Below, one piece after another: positions 17,385 through 26,548 of a DNA stretch of 64,000 nt. Where the stretch lies: contig NZ_LVZK01000001.1 in the NCBI RefSeq assembly GCF_001652275.1, forward strand, positions 1,798,001 through 1,862,000, given 5' to 3'. Each line of letters begins with the position of its first letter. The stretch's first letter is position 1. The position numbers and the translations under genes were made by a program. This DNA comes from Peptidiphaga gingivicola (GTDB lineage Bacteria; Actinomycetota; Actinomycetes; Actinomycetales; Actinomycetaceae). The notes below the pieces were generated by a model that did no database searches, was not told the DNA's origin, and was given only the letters and a program-made list of their open reading frames with translations.

Positions 17385-18011
17385 TCAGTCGCGGCCGCCG
17401 ACCTGTTCGATGACTGCGTCCGCAACCTCCCTCATCGTGAGCCGACGGTCCATCGACGTCTTCTGGATCCACCGGAAGGCCTCGGGCTCGGACAGCCCCA
17501 TCTTCGCCTCGAGAAGGCCTTTGGCCCGGTCGACCCTTTTGCGCGTCTCAAATTGTTCCGCAAGATTGGAAACTTCGTTTTCCAGCGCAAGGATCTCCTG
17601 GCTGCGAGAAAGAGCGATCTCGACGGCGGGAATGAGGTCCGCGGGAGTGAACGGCTTGACCACATACGCCATGGCGCCCGCGTCCCGCGCCCTTTCGACG
17701 AGCTCGCTCTGTGAAAATGCGGTGAGCATGACGACGGCGCATCTTTTCGCCGCTAGAATCTTCTCAACCGCGGTGATGCCGTCCATCCCGGGCATCTTCA
17801 CGTCCATGACGACGAGGTCCGGGTCAAGCTCCGCGGCAAGCTCGATGGCCTTTTCGCCGTCGCCGGCCTGCCCGACGACCTCGAATCCGGCTTCTTCAAG
17901 GGTTTCGACGATGTCCAGCCTGATAAGGGCTTCGTCTTCGACGACCAAGGCACGGTACGCCGTGCTCGGAGTCGAGGCCTGCTCGGTCCCCGAGTCAGCA
18001 TCATTTGCCAT
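17385..18011 (-). CDS. pdtaR: ANTAR-domain response regulator, PdtaR-like
   Basis: 208 residues. Receiver domain at about residues 22-135: ALVVEDEALIRLD (acidic pocket), VVMDVKMPGMDG (phospho-acceptor aspartate), MLTAFSQ and VVKPF. The C-terminal ANTAR domain (RVDRAKGLLEAKMGLSEPEAFRWIQKTSMDRRLTMREVADAV) binds paired hairpins in leader RNAs and prevents termination. The gene order next to pyk, polA and rpsA matches mycobacterial Rv1626 (PdtaR). I take the ATG at 18011 preceded by AAGGAG; an in-frame ATG 17 codons upstream lacks such a site. The partner kinase is not in the window. Confidence 0.9.
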   Translation of the reverse strand: MANDADSGTEQASTPSTAYRALVVEDEALIRLDIVETLEEAGFEVVGQAGDGEKAIELAAELDPDLVVMDVKMPGMDGITAVEKILAAKRCAVVMLTAFSQSELVERARDAGAMAYVVKPFTPADLIPAVEIALSRSQEILALENEVSNLAEQFETRKRVDRAKGLLEAKMGLSEPEAFRWIQKTSMDRRLTMREVADAVIEQVGGRD

Positions 18012-18159
18012 ATGTACTGTCTCCTTCGACTGTGCCTCCGATTTGATTCGTGATGCGTCCATACTAGCGCGACGAACCGCGCAACGTGGTGTTTTTTTAA
18101 CGGAAGTCCGAAAACTGCAAAGACGCGATGCCCAGGAAAAGGCCCGCCACAGAAGAGTG

Positions 18160-18240
18160 TGCTCCCGGCGGGACTCGAACCCGCACGCACGAGGCGCCGC
18201 ATTTTGAGTGCGGTGTGTCTGCCAATTCCACCACAGGAGC
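18160..18240 (-). tRNA. tRNA-Leu (CAA)
   Basis: On the minus strand the acceptor GCTCCTG pairs with CGGGAGC, the anticodon stem CCGCA/TGCGG encloses the loop CTCAAAA (anticodon CAA, reads UUG), a long variable arm follows (class II tRNA), and the T-arm GCGGGTTCGAGTCCCGC is canonical. CCA is not encoded. Its 5' end is 7 nt after the pyk stop codon, so it is probably released from the pyk transcript. Confidence 0.95.
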
Positions 18241-18247
18241 CGGTTCC

Positions 18248-19675
18248 TCAGCCGTGCCGAGGAAGCGTCTCACCCATTTTATGGACTCGAATCGTATTCG
18301 TCGAACCGGACTCGCCAGCGGGCATTCCTGCGACGACGACGATGCGATCTCCGTCCACGGCCATACCGAGCTCGCGCAGAAGATGGTCGACTTGCGCCAC
18401 CATATCGTCGGTGTGCTTGACGTGGGGAACGGTGAACGTCGTCAAGCCCCATGTGAGCGCAAGCTGATTGCGCACATCAGGGTCGGGGGTGAAACACAGA
18501 ATGGGAAGGCGTGCGCGCAGCCGTGCCTCGCGTCGAGCAGTCTGGCCGGTTTCCGTGAACACGACGAGGTCTTTCACGCCCAGAGCTTCGCCGATTTCCA
18601 TGGCGGCGCGAGTTATAACGCCGTTGCGCGTCCTGTGAAGGTTGCCGATGAGCGGGATTTGTTCCATCCCGTGTTCCTCGGCGTACTCGATGATCGATGA
18701 CATCGTCTCGACGCACTCGATCGGGAACTTTCCGACGGAGGTTTCTCCCGAAAGCATGACGGCGTCGGCTCCGTCCATGACCGCGTTCGCGCAATCTGAG
18801 GCCTCGGCGCGCGTCGGGCGCGGATTGTCGATCATAGAATCGAAGACCTGAGTGGCGACGATGACGGGCTTCGAGCGCTTGCGAGCCAAAGAAATCGCCC
18901 GCTTTTGCACGAGCGGCACCTGCTCGAGGGGAAGCTCGACGCCGAGGTCGCCTCGCGCGACCATGATGCCGTCGAAGGCCCTGACGATATCCTCCAAGTT
19001 CTCGACGGCTTGGGGCTTTTCGATCTTGGCTATGACCGGGCGGCGGATTCCGACCTGGTCCATGATCTCGTGGACGTCGTCGACGTCTGAGGGAGTGCGG
19101 ACGAAGGATAGCGCGATGAAATCGGTGCCGAAGTTGAGACCCCATTCGAGGTCCTCGCGGTCTTTCTCAGAAAGCGCCGGAACGGAAACGGCGACGCCGG
19201 GAAGGTTGACGCCCTTGTTGTTCGAAACGGGGCCGGGGACGATGACCTCCGTGCGCACGGTCGTGTCCGTGACGTCAAGCACGCGGACAGCCACCTTGCC
19301 GTCGTCGATGAGGATGCGGTCGCCAGGCTTGCAGTCGCCTGGCAGTCCCTCGTAGGTCGTGGAAACAAGTTCCTTCGTTCCGGGAACGTCCTCGGTGGTT
19401 ATCGAGAATATGTCTCCGATGGCTAGATCGTGGGGCCCGTCGGCGAAACGCCCGAGGCGAATCTTGGGGCCCTGGAGATCGACGAGGACAGCGATGGCCT
19501 GCCCCGTGATCTCGGCAGCCTTGCGGACGCGCCGAATGCGCTCTTCGTGCTCGGCGTGGGTCCCGTGCGACGCGTTGATGCGTGCGACATTCATTCCGGC
19601 TCTCGCCAGAGCAAGGATTTCCTCCTGCGAATCGGTTGCAGGGCCCAAGGTACACACAATCTTCGCTCTTCGCAT
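18248..19675 (-). CDS. pyk: Pyruvate kinase
   Basis: 475 residues, beginning MRRAKIVCTLGPATDSQEEI. Active-site landmarks: INASHGTHAEHEERI, FIALSFVRTPSDV, VIAKIEKPQAVENL (catalytic lysine), MVARGDLGVELPLEQVP (metal ligands) and the substrate segment DGADAVMLSGETSVGKFP. It makes pyruvate and ATP from phosphoenolpyruvate. I use the ATG at 19675; an upstream in-frame GTG adds 12 unsupported residues, and neither has a clear ribosome site. The tRNA-Leu gene follows immediately. Confidence 0.96.
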   Translation of the reverse strand: MRRAKIVCTLGPATDSQEEILALARAGMNVARINASHGTHAEHEERIRRVRKAAEITGQAIAVLVDLQGPKIRLGRFADGPHDLAIGDIFSITTEDVPGTKELVSTTYEGLPGDCKPGDRILIDDGKVAVRVLDVTDTTVRTEVIVPGPVSNNKGVNLPGVAVSVPALSEKDREDLEWGLNFGTDFIALSFVRTPSDVDDVHEIMDQVGIRRPVIAKIEKPQAVENLEDIVRAFDGIMVARGDLGVELPLEQVPLVQKRAISLARKRSKPVIVATQVFDSMIDNPRPTRAEASDCANAVMDGADAVMLSGETSVGKFPIECVETMSSIIEYAEEHGMEQIPLIGNLHRTRNGVITRAAMEIGEALGVKDLVVFTETGQTARREARLRARLPILCFTPDPDVRNQLALTWGLTTFTVPHVKHTDDMVAQVDHLLRELGMAVDGDRIVVVAGMPAGESGSTNTIRVHKMGETLPRHG

Positions 19676-19710
19676 GTATCCAAGACTACCCGAGCGAGGG
19701 CGGCGCGGCA

Positions 19711-19731
19711 CTCAACGCGCACAGCGTTGAG
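19711..19731. repeat. Hairpin in the pyk leader / after lgt
   Basis: CTCAACGC and GCGTTGAG form a perfect 8-bp stem with a 5-nt loop. It lies between lgt and pyk, both on the minus strand, 36 bp upstream of the pyk ATG, and has no T-run; it may be a weak terminator or a leader element. The rest of 19676-19869 shows no gene. Confidence 0.45.
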
Positions 19732-19869
19732 CGCCACATCACGTCGACGGCGACGAATCGCTGCGCTTTCATAACCGCCTTTTGCGGCCCCTGGCTTCGC
19801 ATCGGACGGTTTGGGCTTTTCGCAGCCGGTCCCCAGCCTCTTTTGCCCCTTCGGCGCTCTTTGGAAAGC

Positions 19870-21081
19870 CTAGGGCTTCTGCCCGTCGGCCTCCCGTGCC
19901 GCTTCGGGCGTCCCTCCGTCGGCGTCGGCCGTCTCCGCGGCCGCAGGGGAAGCTTCGGGTTTCTCCGTTTTCCCCTCGACCCCGTCGGGCTTGCCTTCGC
20001 CGGACTTTTCGGCTGCGAGCTCGGAGATCTTCTTGGCCAGCCCTGCCTTCTCTTGGGCGGCGGCGATCTTCCTCCGAGCCTCCTTCTCCCATTTGGTCAG
20101 TTTGTCCCGTTCGCCGACTTCTTCGCCGTCGGCGCCTTTCCCGGCATCGGCGCCGTCCTTCCCCTCGGCGTCGACGTCCTTTTCAGCCTTGCCCTTTTCT
20201 GCGTCCTCCTCCGAGCCTATGCGCTCGAGGAACTTCTGGCGCGCCTCGTCGCTCACCCAGATGTCGTCGACGTCGGGGTCTTCCTTCACGCGTCGGCGGA
20301 GGACGACGAATGCGACAAGCCCGCCGAGGAAGACAATGATTGAGGTCCAAACGTTCAGGCGCAAGCCGAACACAAGATTCGCCTTGTCGATGCGCAGCGT
20401 CTCGATCCACAGTCTGCCCGCCGTGTAGTACATGACGTAGCAGGCGAAAAGCTGGCCGCCGACGAGCTTGAACCGCCTGTCGAGCAGGGCGAGCAACACT
20501 GCCCCCGCCAAACACCACAGCAGTTCGTAGAGGAAAGTCGGATGGAACGTCGTGGCCTCGGGATATCCTCCGACGATGTGGCGGGCGTCGACCTCGAGCG
20601 CCCAGGGGACGGAAGTCGGCTTTCCATACAGCTCTTGGTTGAAGTAGTTGCCGATCCGGCCTATCGCCTGAGCCGTGAGAAGCGCGGGGGCTATGGCGTC
20701 GCCGATCGGCATGAGACGCAGCCCGTAGTGCCTCGCCACGAGCCAGGCGCCGACCCCGCCGAACGTTATCGCGCCCCAAATGCCCAAGCCGCCGTTCCAG
20801 ACGGCAAAAGCCTGTAGCGGGTTCTTGCCCCTGCCGAAGTAGAGTTGATGGTCGGTGACGACGTGGTAGATCCTCGCGCCGACGATTCCGAAGACCACCA
20901 TGGAAAAGAGGAGGTCTCCGACGACGACGTCCGGTCCTCCTTTGGCGCGATACCGCCGCAGAAGTATCCACCACGCGGCGGCGATGCCGCAGATGATCGC
21001 CAGGGCGTACGCGCGAATCGTGAGCGGGCCGACGCTCCACGAGCTCACCGGCGGGGACGGTATAGAAGCAAGGACGCTCAT
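19870..21081 (-). CDS. lgt: Prolipoprotein diacylglyceryl transferase with charged tail
   Basis: 403 residues. Seven-helix integral membrane enzyme that puts diacylglycerol on the lipobox cysteine of prolipoproteins. Visible: YALAIICGIAAAWW, VGARIYHVVTDHQLYF, WNGGLGIWGAITFGG and the Lgt signature IGRIGNYFNQELYG at about residues 145-160, then FHPTFLYELLW. The membrane part ends near residue 285; the remaining about 115 residues form a Lys/Glu/Asp-rich cytoplasmic extension, likely helical, longer than in E. coli Lgt but of a kind seen in actinobacteria. ATG overlaps the trpA stop (ATGA), so translation is coupled. A client lipoprotein (FKBP) is encoded nearby. Confidence 0.94.
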   Translation of the reverse strand: MSVLASIPSPPVSSWSVGPLTIRAYALAIICGIAAAWWILLRRYRAKGGPDVVVGDLLFSMVVFGIVGARIYHVVTDHQLYFGRGKNPLQAFAVWNGGLGIWGAITFGGVGAWLVARHYGLRLMPIGDAIAPALLTAQAIGRIGNYFNQELYGKPTSVPWALEVDARHIVGGYPEATTFHPTFLYELLWCLAGAVLLALLDRRFKLVGGQLFACYVMYYTAGRLWIETLRIDKANLVFGLRLNVWTSIIVFLGGLVAFVVLRRRVKEDPDVDDIWVSDEARQKFLERIGSEEDAEKGKAEKDVDAEGKDGADAGKGADGEEVGERDKLTKWEKEARRKIAAAQEKAGLAKKISELAAEKSGEGKPDGVEGKTEKPEASPAAAETADADGGTPEAAREADGQKP

Positions 21082-21893
21082 TGTTCCTCTCCGTGTGCGG
21101 CGAGGGCGAGGCCCTCCGCTGTCGTTCTCATGTCGCGCAGCCCCTGCAGGCCGCCCCGCATGAGCGGGCGGATGAGGGCGGAGCCGACGATGACGCCGTC
21201 GGCGTAGGAGGCGACGTTCGACGCGTGGGCGGGCGTCGTCACGCCGATTCCCACACACACGCGCCGCGCTCCGGCGGCTCTCGTGCGTGCCACGAGGTCG
21301 CGCGCCTTCTCGTCAAGGCTGGCCCGCTCCCCCGTGACTCCCATCGTCGATGCAGCGTAGACGAAGCCCCGCGAAGCCTGTGCGACTCTACGCAGTCTAT
21401 CCTCTCGCGAGGATTGCGCAACAAGGAAGACTCGGTCCAAGCCAAGCGCGTCGGAAACCTGCAGCCATTCGTCCGCGTGGTCAGGAATGAGGTCGGGGGT
21501 GATGAGGCCCGCCCCGCCGGCCGACGCCAGATCGCGGGCGAAGCGCTCGATTCCGTAGCGGAAGACGAGATTGAAGTAGGTCATGACGATCGGGGTCGCG
21601 CCGGCACCGGCAATGGCTTCAACCATCGCGAACGTGTCCGCCACGCGGGTCCCGCCCTCGAGGGCCATGCGAGTCGCCTCCTGGATCACTCCGCCGTCCA
21701 TCGACGGGTCCGAGTAGGGCACGCCGACCTCCACGACGTCGGCCCCCGCCGCCACAAGCTCCTTGGCCGCCGCAATCGAACCGGGGAGGTCGGGGAAGCC
21801 GACGGGCAGATATCCAACGAATGCGGCGCCGCCGCGTTCCTTGGCCGCGTCGATGGCCTGCCCCACCTTGGACGTTTGCGTCTCTTCCCTCAC
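21078..21893 (-). CDS. trpA: Tryptophan synthase alpha chain
   Basis: 271 residues. It cleaves indole-3-glycerol phosphate to indole and glyceraldehyde 3-phosphate. Visible: [15 protein letters not shown], the catalytic glutamate segment [35 protein letters not shown], and the phosphate-binding [29 protein letters not shown]. Overlaps trpB by 4 bp and lgt by 4 bp, so trpB-trpA-lgt are read as one coupled unit. Confidence 0.97.
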   Translation of the reverse strand: MREETQTSKVGQAIDAAKERGGAAFVGYLPVGFPDLPGSIAAAKELVAAGADVVEVGVPYSDPSMDGGVIQEATRMALEGGTRVADTFAMVEAIAGAGATPIVMTYFNLVFRYGIERFARDLASAGGAGLITPDLIPDHADEWLQVSDALGLDRVFLVAQSSREDRLRRVAQASRGFVYAASTMGVTGERASLDEKARDLVARTRAAGARRVCVGIGVTTPAHASNVASYADGVIVGSALIRPLMRGGLQGLRDMRTTAEGLALAAHGEEQ

Positions 21894-23116
21894 AGCGTCT
21901 CCCCCTTGCCTTCAATGCCGAAGTAGTCCATTGCGGTTTGCACGTCCTTGTCGCCCCTTCCCGAAAGAGAGACGAGAATCGTGGGCGGCCTGTTTCCCGC
22001 AGCCTGAGCCTCCAGGCCGATCTGAAGGGCGCCGGCCAAGGCGTGGGCGGATTCGATGGCCGGGAGGATCCCTTCCTCGCGGGTGAGAAGCCGGAAGGCC
22101 TCCATGGCCGCATCGTCGTCGATCGCCCGGTACTCCGCCCTTCCGATCGAGTGCAGCCACGCGTGCTCGGGGCCGACGCCGGGATAGTCCAAGCCCGCCG
22201 AAATCGAGTGGGACTCGACCGTCTGGCCGTCCTCGTCCTGCATGAGATAGCTCATCGAACCGTGGAAAATGCCCAGAGAGCCGGCGTTGATCGTCGCCGC
22301 GGTCTTTCCCGAGGCGACGCCGGAGCCGCCGGCCTCGCATCCGACGAGCCGCACCGACGGGTCGTCGAGGAAGGCGTTGAACAGACCGATGGCGTTCGAT
22401 CCGCCGCCGACGCAGGCCACGGCGACGTCGGGGAGCTCGCCCGTCAGCTCGAGCACCTGGGCCCGGGCCTCCTCGCCGATGACCTTTTGCAGGTCGCGCA
22501 CGAGGGCCGGGAACGGATGCGGCCCGGCGGCCGTGCCGAAAACGTAGTTCGTCGTCTCGACGTTCGTCACCCAGTCGCGGAACGCTTCGTTGATGGCGTC
22601 CTTGAGCGTGGCCGACCCTGCGGTGACAGAAATCACCTTTGTGCCGAGCAGCTCCATCCTCGCCACGTTGAGGGCCTGCCGGCGCACGTCCTCGGCGCCC
22701 ATGTAGATCGTGCAGTCGAGGCCCAAGAGGGCCGCCGCCGTAGCCGTGGCGACGCCGTGCTGGCCCGCCCCGGTCTCGGCGATAATGCGCGTCTTTCCGA
22801 CGGCCCTGGTCAAGAGCGCCTGCCCCAGCACGTTGTTGATCTTGTGCGATCCGGTGTGGTTGAGGTCTTCGCGCTTGAGGATGATGCGCGCCCCTCCGGC
22901 GTGGCGCGCGAACTTGGGCGTCTCGGTGACGATCGACGGACGGCCCGAATAGGTCCGGCCCAGGCGGTCAAGCTCCTCCCGAAAATCCGGATCGTCCTTG
23001 AGCCGCTGCCAGGCGGCCGAAAGGTCGTCCAAAGCCGTCACGAGCGCCTCGGGTACGTACCTTCCCCCGAAGTCGCCGAAAAACGGCCCCTGAACGGCGC
23101 CGAGCTGCTGATTCAC
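21890..23116 (-). CDS. trpB: Tryptophan synthase beta chain
   Basis: 408 residues. PLP enzyme joining indole and serine. Visible: [14 protein letters not shown], the PLP lysine in [16 protein letters not shown] near residue 95, [14 protein letters not shown], and the phosphate-binding glycine loop [13 protein letters not shown]. The gene starts with the base next to the trpC stop codon and ends overlapping trpA. Confidence 0.97.
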   Translation of the reverse strand: MNQQLGAVQGPFFGDFGGRYVPEALVTALDDLSAAWQRLKDDPDFREELDRLGRTYSGRPSIVTETPKFARHAGGARIILKREDLNHTGSHKINNVLGQALLTRAVGKTRIIAETGAGQHGVATATAAALLGLDCTIYMGAEDVRRQALNVARMELLGTKVISVTAGSATLKDAINEAFRDWVTNVETTNYVFGTAAGPHPFPALVRDLQKVIGEEARAQVLELTGELPDVAVACVGGGSNAIGLFNAFLDDPSVRLVGCEAGGSGVASGKTAATINAGSLGIFHGSMSYLMQDEDGQTVESHSISAGLDYPGVGPEHAWLHSIGRAEYRAIDDDAAMEAFRLLTREEGILPAIESAHALAGALQIGLEAQAAGNRPPTILVSLSGRGDKDVQTAMDYFGIEGKGETL

Positions 23117-23935
23117 TTACCTCTCCCTTGCATCGAGTGACGGGTGGTGCCCGACGGCGACCATGTCGCCTATTGCTGAACGCGGATCGCCCGAGGTCAC
23201 GAGCGCTTCCCCGACGAGGACGGCGTTGGCGCCGCTGCGGGCGTAGTTGAGGACGTCCTGCGGTCCGCGCACGCCCGACTCAGCCACCTTCACCGTGCCG
23301 CTTGGCAGGATGTCGACGACTTGGTCGAACACCCGCATGTCGACGTCGAGCGTCTTGAGATTGCGCGCGTTGACGCCGACGACGCGCGCCCCGGCGTCGA
23401 TCGCCCTCCTGGCCTCTTCGCGATCGTGCGTCTCTACGAGCGCCGTCATCCCGAGCGAGTGGATGCGTTCGACGAAAGACATGAGAACGGTCTGTTCGAG
23501 CGCGGCCACGATGAGCAGGACGATGTCGGCGCCGTGGGCCCTCGCCTCCCAAATCTGATACGGCGTGACGATGAAATCCTTGCGCAGCACGGGCGTTCCC
23601 ACCCGCGCTCGGACGGCGTCCAGATCGTCCAGGCTTCCCCTGAAACGTCTCTTCTCCGTGAGGACCGAGATGGCCGCCGCCCCTCCCTCTTCATACATTT
23701 GAGCCAGGCGGGCCGGGTCCTCGATGGACGCCAAGCTTCCTTTGGACGGGCTCGACCTCTTCACCTCGGCGATGATCGACAGGCTGCGTTCGCTGTTGCC
23801 GCGAAGCGCGTCCTCGGCCGAGAGCGCCGAGGGCATTTTTCGCGCCCGTTCCTTGAGGTCCTCGAGGCTCACGCGCGCCTGACGCGCCGCGAGGTCCTCG
23901 CGCACCCCCGCGATGATCGAATCAAGTACTGCCAT
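23117..23935 (-). CDS. trpC: Indole-3-glycerol-phosphate synthase
   Basis: 272 residues, (beta/alpha)8 barrel. Landmarks: [13 protein letters not shown] with the catalytic lysine, [59 protein letters not shown] and [12 protein letters not shown]. Monofunctional: no fused TrpF domain. GGGAGG precedes the ATG, which lies inside the end of trpE (14-bp overlap). Confidence 0.96.
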   Translation of the reverse strand: MAVLDSIIAGVREDLAARQARVSLEDLKERARKMPSALSAEDALRGNSERSLSIIAEVKRSSPSKGSLASIEDPARLAQMYEEGGAAAISVLTEKRRFRGSLDDLDAVRARVGTPVLRKDFIVTPYQIWEARAHGADIVLLIVAALEQTVLMSFVERIHSLGMTALVETHDREEARRAIDAGARVVGVNARNLKTLDVDMRVFDQVVDILPSGTVKVAESGVRGPQDVLNYARSGANAVLVGEALVTSGDPRSAIGDMVAVGHHPSLDARER

Positions 23936-25493
23936 TTTTACCTCCCACGTCTTGCCCGACGGCTTGCAGCCGATTGGCGATTTGAACGGCGCGAACGGCC
24001 GCGGCGGCCTTGTTTCGCGCCTCGACGTACTCAGTTTGCGGCACCGAGTCGGCCACTATCCCGGCGCCGGCCTGGACGCTTGCGCGCCCGGCGTGAACGA
24101 CCGCCGTCCGAATGGCGATCGCCAAGTCGGCGTTTCCCGAGAAGTCGAAATATCCAACGACGCCCCCGTACAAGCCCCTGCGGGCGGGCTCCAGCCGATC
24201 GATGAGCTCGATGGCGCGCGGCTTGGGCGCGCCCGAAAGCGTTCCGGCGGGAAAGACCGCCGCCAAGCAGTCGACGGGCGTCTTTTCCTCGTCGATGCGG
24301 CCGGAGACGGTCGATGAAATGTGCATGATGTGGCTGTAGCGCTTGACCTCCATGAACGTCTCGACCTCGACGGTTCCCGGGACGCAGACTTTCGCCAGAT
24401 CGTTGCGTCCGAGATCGACGAGCATGACGTGCTCCGCCCGCTCCTTGGGGTCGGCCAGCAGTTCGCGCTCGTAGGCCTCGTCCTCGGAGACCGTCGCTCC
24501 GCGGGGCCGGGAGCCCGCGATCGGGAACATCGTGATTCGCGACTGCGAGACGCGCATGAGCGTCTCGGGCGAGCTGCCGACCACGGAGAAGGAGCCTCCG
24601 GCGCCGTCGGACAGCTTAAGGAAGTACATGTAAGGAGACGGGTTGACGGTGCGGAGCGCGCGGTAGACGTCGAGGGGGTCGGCCTCGCACTCGATATCCG
24701 CCCGCTGAGAGAGAACCACTTGGAAGACCTCGCCGTCGCGAACCGCTTCCTTCCCGGCGAGGACCGCCTTTTCGAAGTCCTCCTGGGAGACCCTCATCGT
24801 CGGTTCGTCCGGCTCGCCAGAATCGAGGCCGACGGCGAAAAGCGGCACGGGATCGGCCAGATCCCGCTCCATCCGCCGAAGGCGTCCGACTGCCCGGTCG
24901 TATGCCTCGGCGGCGCCCTCCGCCCGATTGTTCGCATTGATCGCGTTGGAGATGAGCCACACTTCGCCTTTGTGGTGGTCGACCGCGACCATGTCGGCAG
25001 CCAGGCACATGGCGGCGTCGGGGCCGTCGAGTTCGCGGGGCGCCGTGCGCGAAAGCGTCGGCTCCCAGTCGTAGAGCGTGTCCCACCCGAGCGCTCCGAC
25101 CAAACCCCCCGTCAACGGCGGCAGGCCGGCGAACGCCGGCGTGCGGAGCTGGTCGACGGCGTCGGCGAGCATCGACGTCGCGCTGCCCGAAAGCGACAGA
25201 CCCTCAGGGGTCTCCCCTTCCCATCGAGCCTCTCCCCCGATCGCAATGAGATGGGCGAGGGAGCGGACTCCGACGAAGGACCACCGATCCCACGTGCCGT
25301 CGCGCTCCGCGGATTCGAGGATGAACGTGCCGTCGCCTTCCGCGAGGCGCCTGTAGATGCCGAGGGGCGCCGCGTCGTCGACGAGGACCTTTTCCACGAC
25401 GGGAATGACCCTTCGCGAAGCCGCCATGTCGAGGAACTCGTCCTTGGGCGGCCACACCTGTCCCCAGCGCAATTCCTCAGGGTTGGAAATCAC
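23922..25493 (-). CDS. trpE: Anthranilate synthase component I
   Basis: 523 residues. Chorismate to anthranilate, needs a glutaminase (TrpG) that is not in this window. The chorismate-binding C-terminal half is intact ([30 protein letters not shown], and the [12 protein letters not shown] end). Tryptophan feedback elements are present: LES near residue 60 ([10 protein letters not shown]) and NPSPYMYF near residue 285. Start is a GTG preceded by AGAGG. I looked for a Trp-rich leader peptide in 25494-25666 and saw none, so enzyme inhibition may dominate over attenuation. Confidence 0.95.
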   Translation of the reverse strand: MISNPEELRWGQVWPPKDEFLDMAASRRVIPVVEKVLVDDAAPLGIYRRLAEGDGTFILESAERDGTWDRWSFVGVRSLAHLIAIGGEARWEGETPEGLSLSGSATSMLADAVDQLRTPAFAGLPPLTGGLVGALGWDTLYDWEPTLSRTAPRELDGPDAAMCLAADMVAVDHHKGEVWLISNAINANNRAEGAAEAYDRAVGRLRRMERDLADPVPLFAVGLDSGEPDEPTMRVSQEDFEKAVLAGKEAVRDGEVFQVVLSQRADIECEADPLDVYRALRTVNPSPYMYFLKLSDGAGGSFSVVGSSPETLMRVSQSRITMFPIAGSRPRGATVSEDEAYERELLADPKERAEHVMLVDLGRNDLAKVCVPGTVEVETFMEVKRYSHIMHISSTVSGRIDEEKTPVDCLAAVFPAGTLSGAPKPRAIELIDRLEPARRGLYGGVVGYFDFSGNADLAIAIRTAVVHAGRASVQAGAGIVADSVPQTEYVEARNKAAAAVRAVQIANRLQAVGQDVGGKNGST

Positions 25494-25666
25494 CCAGCCA
25501 CCTCTTTCGATCGAAGTGGGACGAAGCAGAAAGCCGCCCGGAAGGAACGGTGCGCAATGTCTGCTGTCGACCCGCTCGTGTTCGTCGTCGTTCTTAGGTT
25601 ACTAGCATCGGGGACGGCTCACCGACTCGCGTCAGAAGGCGAGACGGGTCCGCGAAACGCCGACGG

Positions 25667-26548
25667 TCACGGGGCGGCGGTTTTCTCTTTTCCCGGCGAG
25701 GAGGAGAGGATGCCGAGGATGTCTACGACCACGATGCGATCGCCCTCGCCTTGGGCAAAAGACGCGGGGATGAGGACGACGACGCGCGATCCCACCTTTT
25801 GATCGACGAGGCCTTCCGCCAGCCCGCGCATCGCCTTGTCGAGCTTGAGCTTGACGGGCTTGCCGCCGTTCCACGTCGTGTCGACGATCTGCCCTTTTGT
25901 GTCATAAATCGCGTACTGAACGGCGAGGGTGTCCCCCTTGGACACCTGGTCTCCCGACCCTTCGACGAATGGGACGACGGCGAGCTCTGGAATCGGCTGG
26001 CCCGACGCCTTGATCGCGGGGCCTCCGCCGTCGGCGACGGAAAGGGAGGGCATTCCCGAAGGCGCGGGATTGGGGGCGGGCGCTTTCTTTCCCTGGGCTA
26101 TCGTGCTGAAGACGTCGACCACGATGATCTCGGCGCTTTGGCGGTTTCCATCGACCAACCCCGGGCGCTTGAAAACGAGCCGGCTTCCCTCTTTGACGCC
26201 CACGAGGTCGTCGGCGATGTCGCCCAAGCCTTTCTTCGACACTTCGGCCAGCCGAAGATTCCCCGAATTGTACGCGGAGACGATCTTCCCAGAGCGCGAA
26301 TCGAAGGAAGTCGCCCGCAGCAGAGCCGTCTGCCCCTTGTCGATGGCGTTTCCCTTCCCCTTGATGAGGACGTCTTTGACGACGTTTCTCGGGGCTGACG
26401 GGCAGTCCACGTCGACGGTGACGGCCGAGCCGAAGGCGCCGTTGACGCCCACCTTGCACTCGCCTTTCGCGGAGTGGTCGCAGGCCGTCAAGGCGGCGAG
26501 GGCCAGGGAGGCGGCCGCAGCTGCGCGAACGGCGCGGGCCCGGCTCAC
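25667..26548 (-). CDS. FKBP-type peptidyl-prolyl isomerase lipoprotein
   Basis: 293 residues. A signal peptide ends in the lipobox LTAC at about residues 20-23, so the protein should be exported and lipid-anchored. The C-terminal about 100 residues form an FKBP domain (KGDTLAVQYAIYDTKGQIVDTTWNGGKPVKLKL, AMRGLAEGLVDQKVGSRVVVLIP); the first half is a degenerate second FKBP-like domain. It would speed proline isomerisation in secreted proteins. Start is GTG overlapping the pafA stop (GTGA). This pafA-FKBP adjacency is, to my recollection, common in actinobacteria. Confidence 0.88.
   Translation of the reverse strand: MSRARAVRAAAAASLALAALTACDHSAKGECKVGVNGAFGSAVTVDVDCPSAPRNVVKDVLIKGKGNAIDKGQTALLRATSFDSRSGKIVSAYNSGNLRLAEVSKKGLGDIADDLVGVKEGSRLVFKRPGLVDGNRQSAEIIVVDVFSTIAQGKKAPAPNPAPSGMPSLSVADGGGPAIKASGQPIPELAVVPFVEGSGDQVSKGDTLAVQYAIYDTKGQIVDTTWNGGKPVKLKLDKAMRGLAEGLVDQKVGSRVVVLIPASFAQGEGDRIVVVDILGILSSSPGKEKTAAP

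Noticed and set aside
25494-25666. Possible trp attenuator leader upstream of trpE
   Set aside because: No short frame with clustered Trp codons and no mutually exclusive hairpins could be seen.
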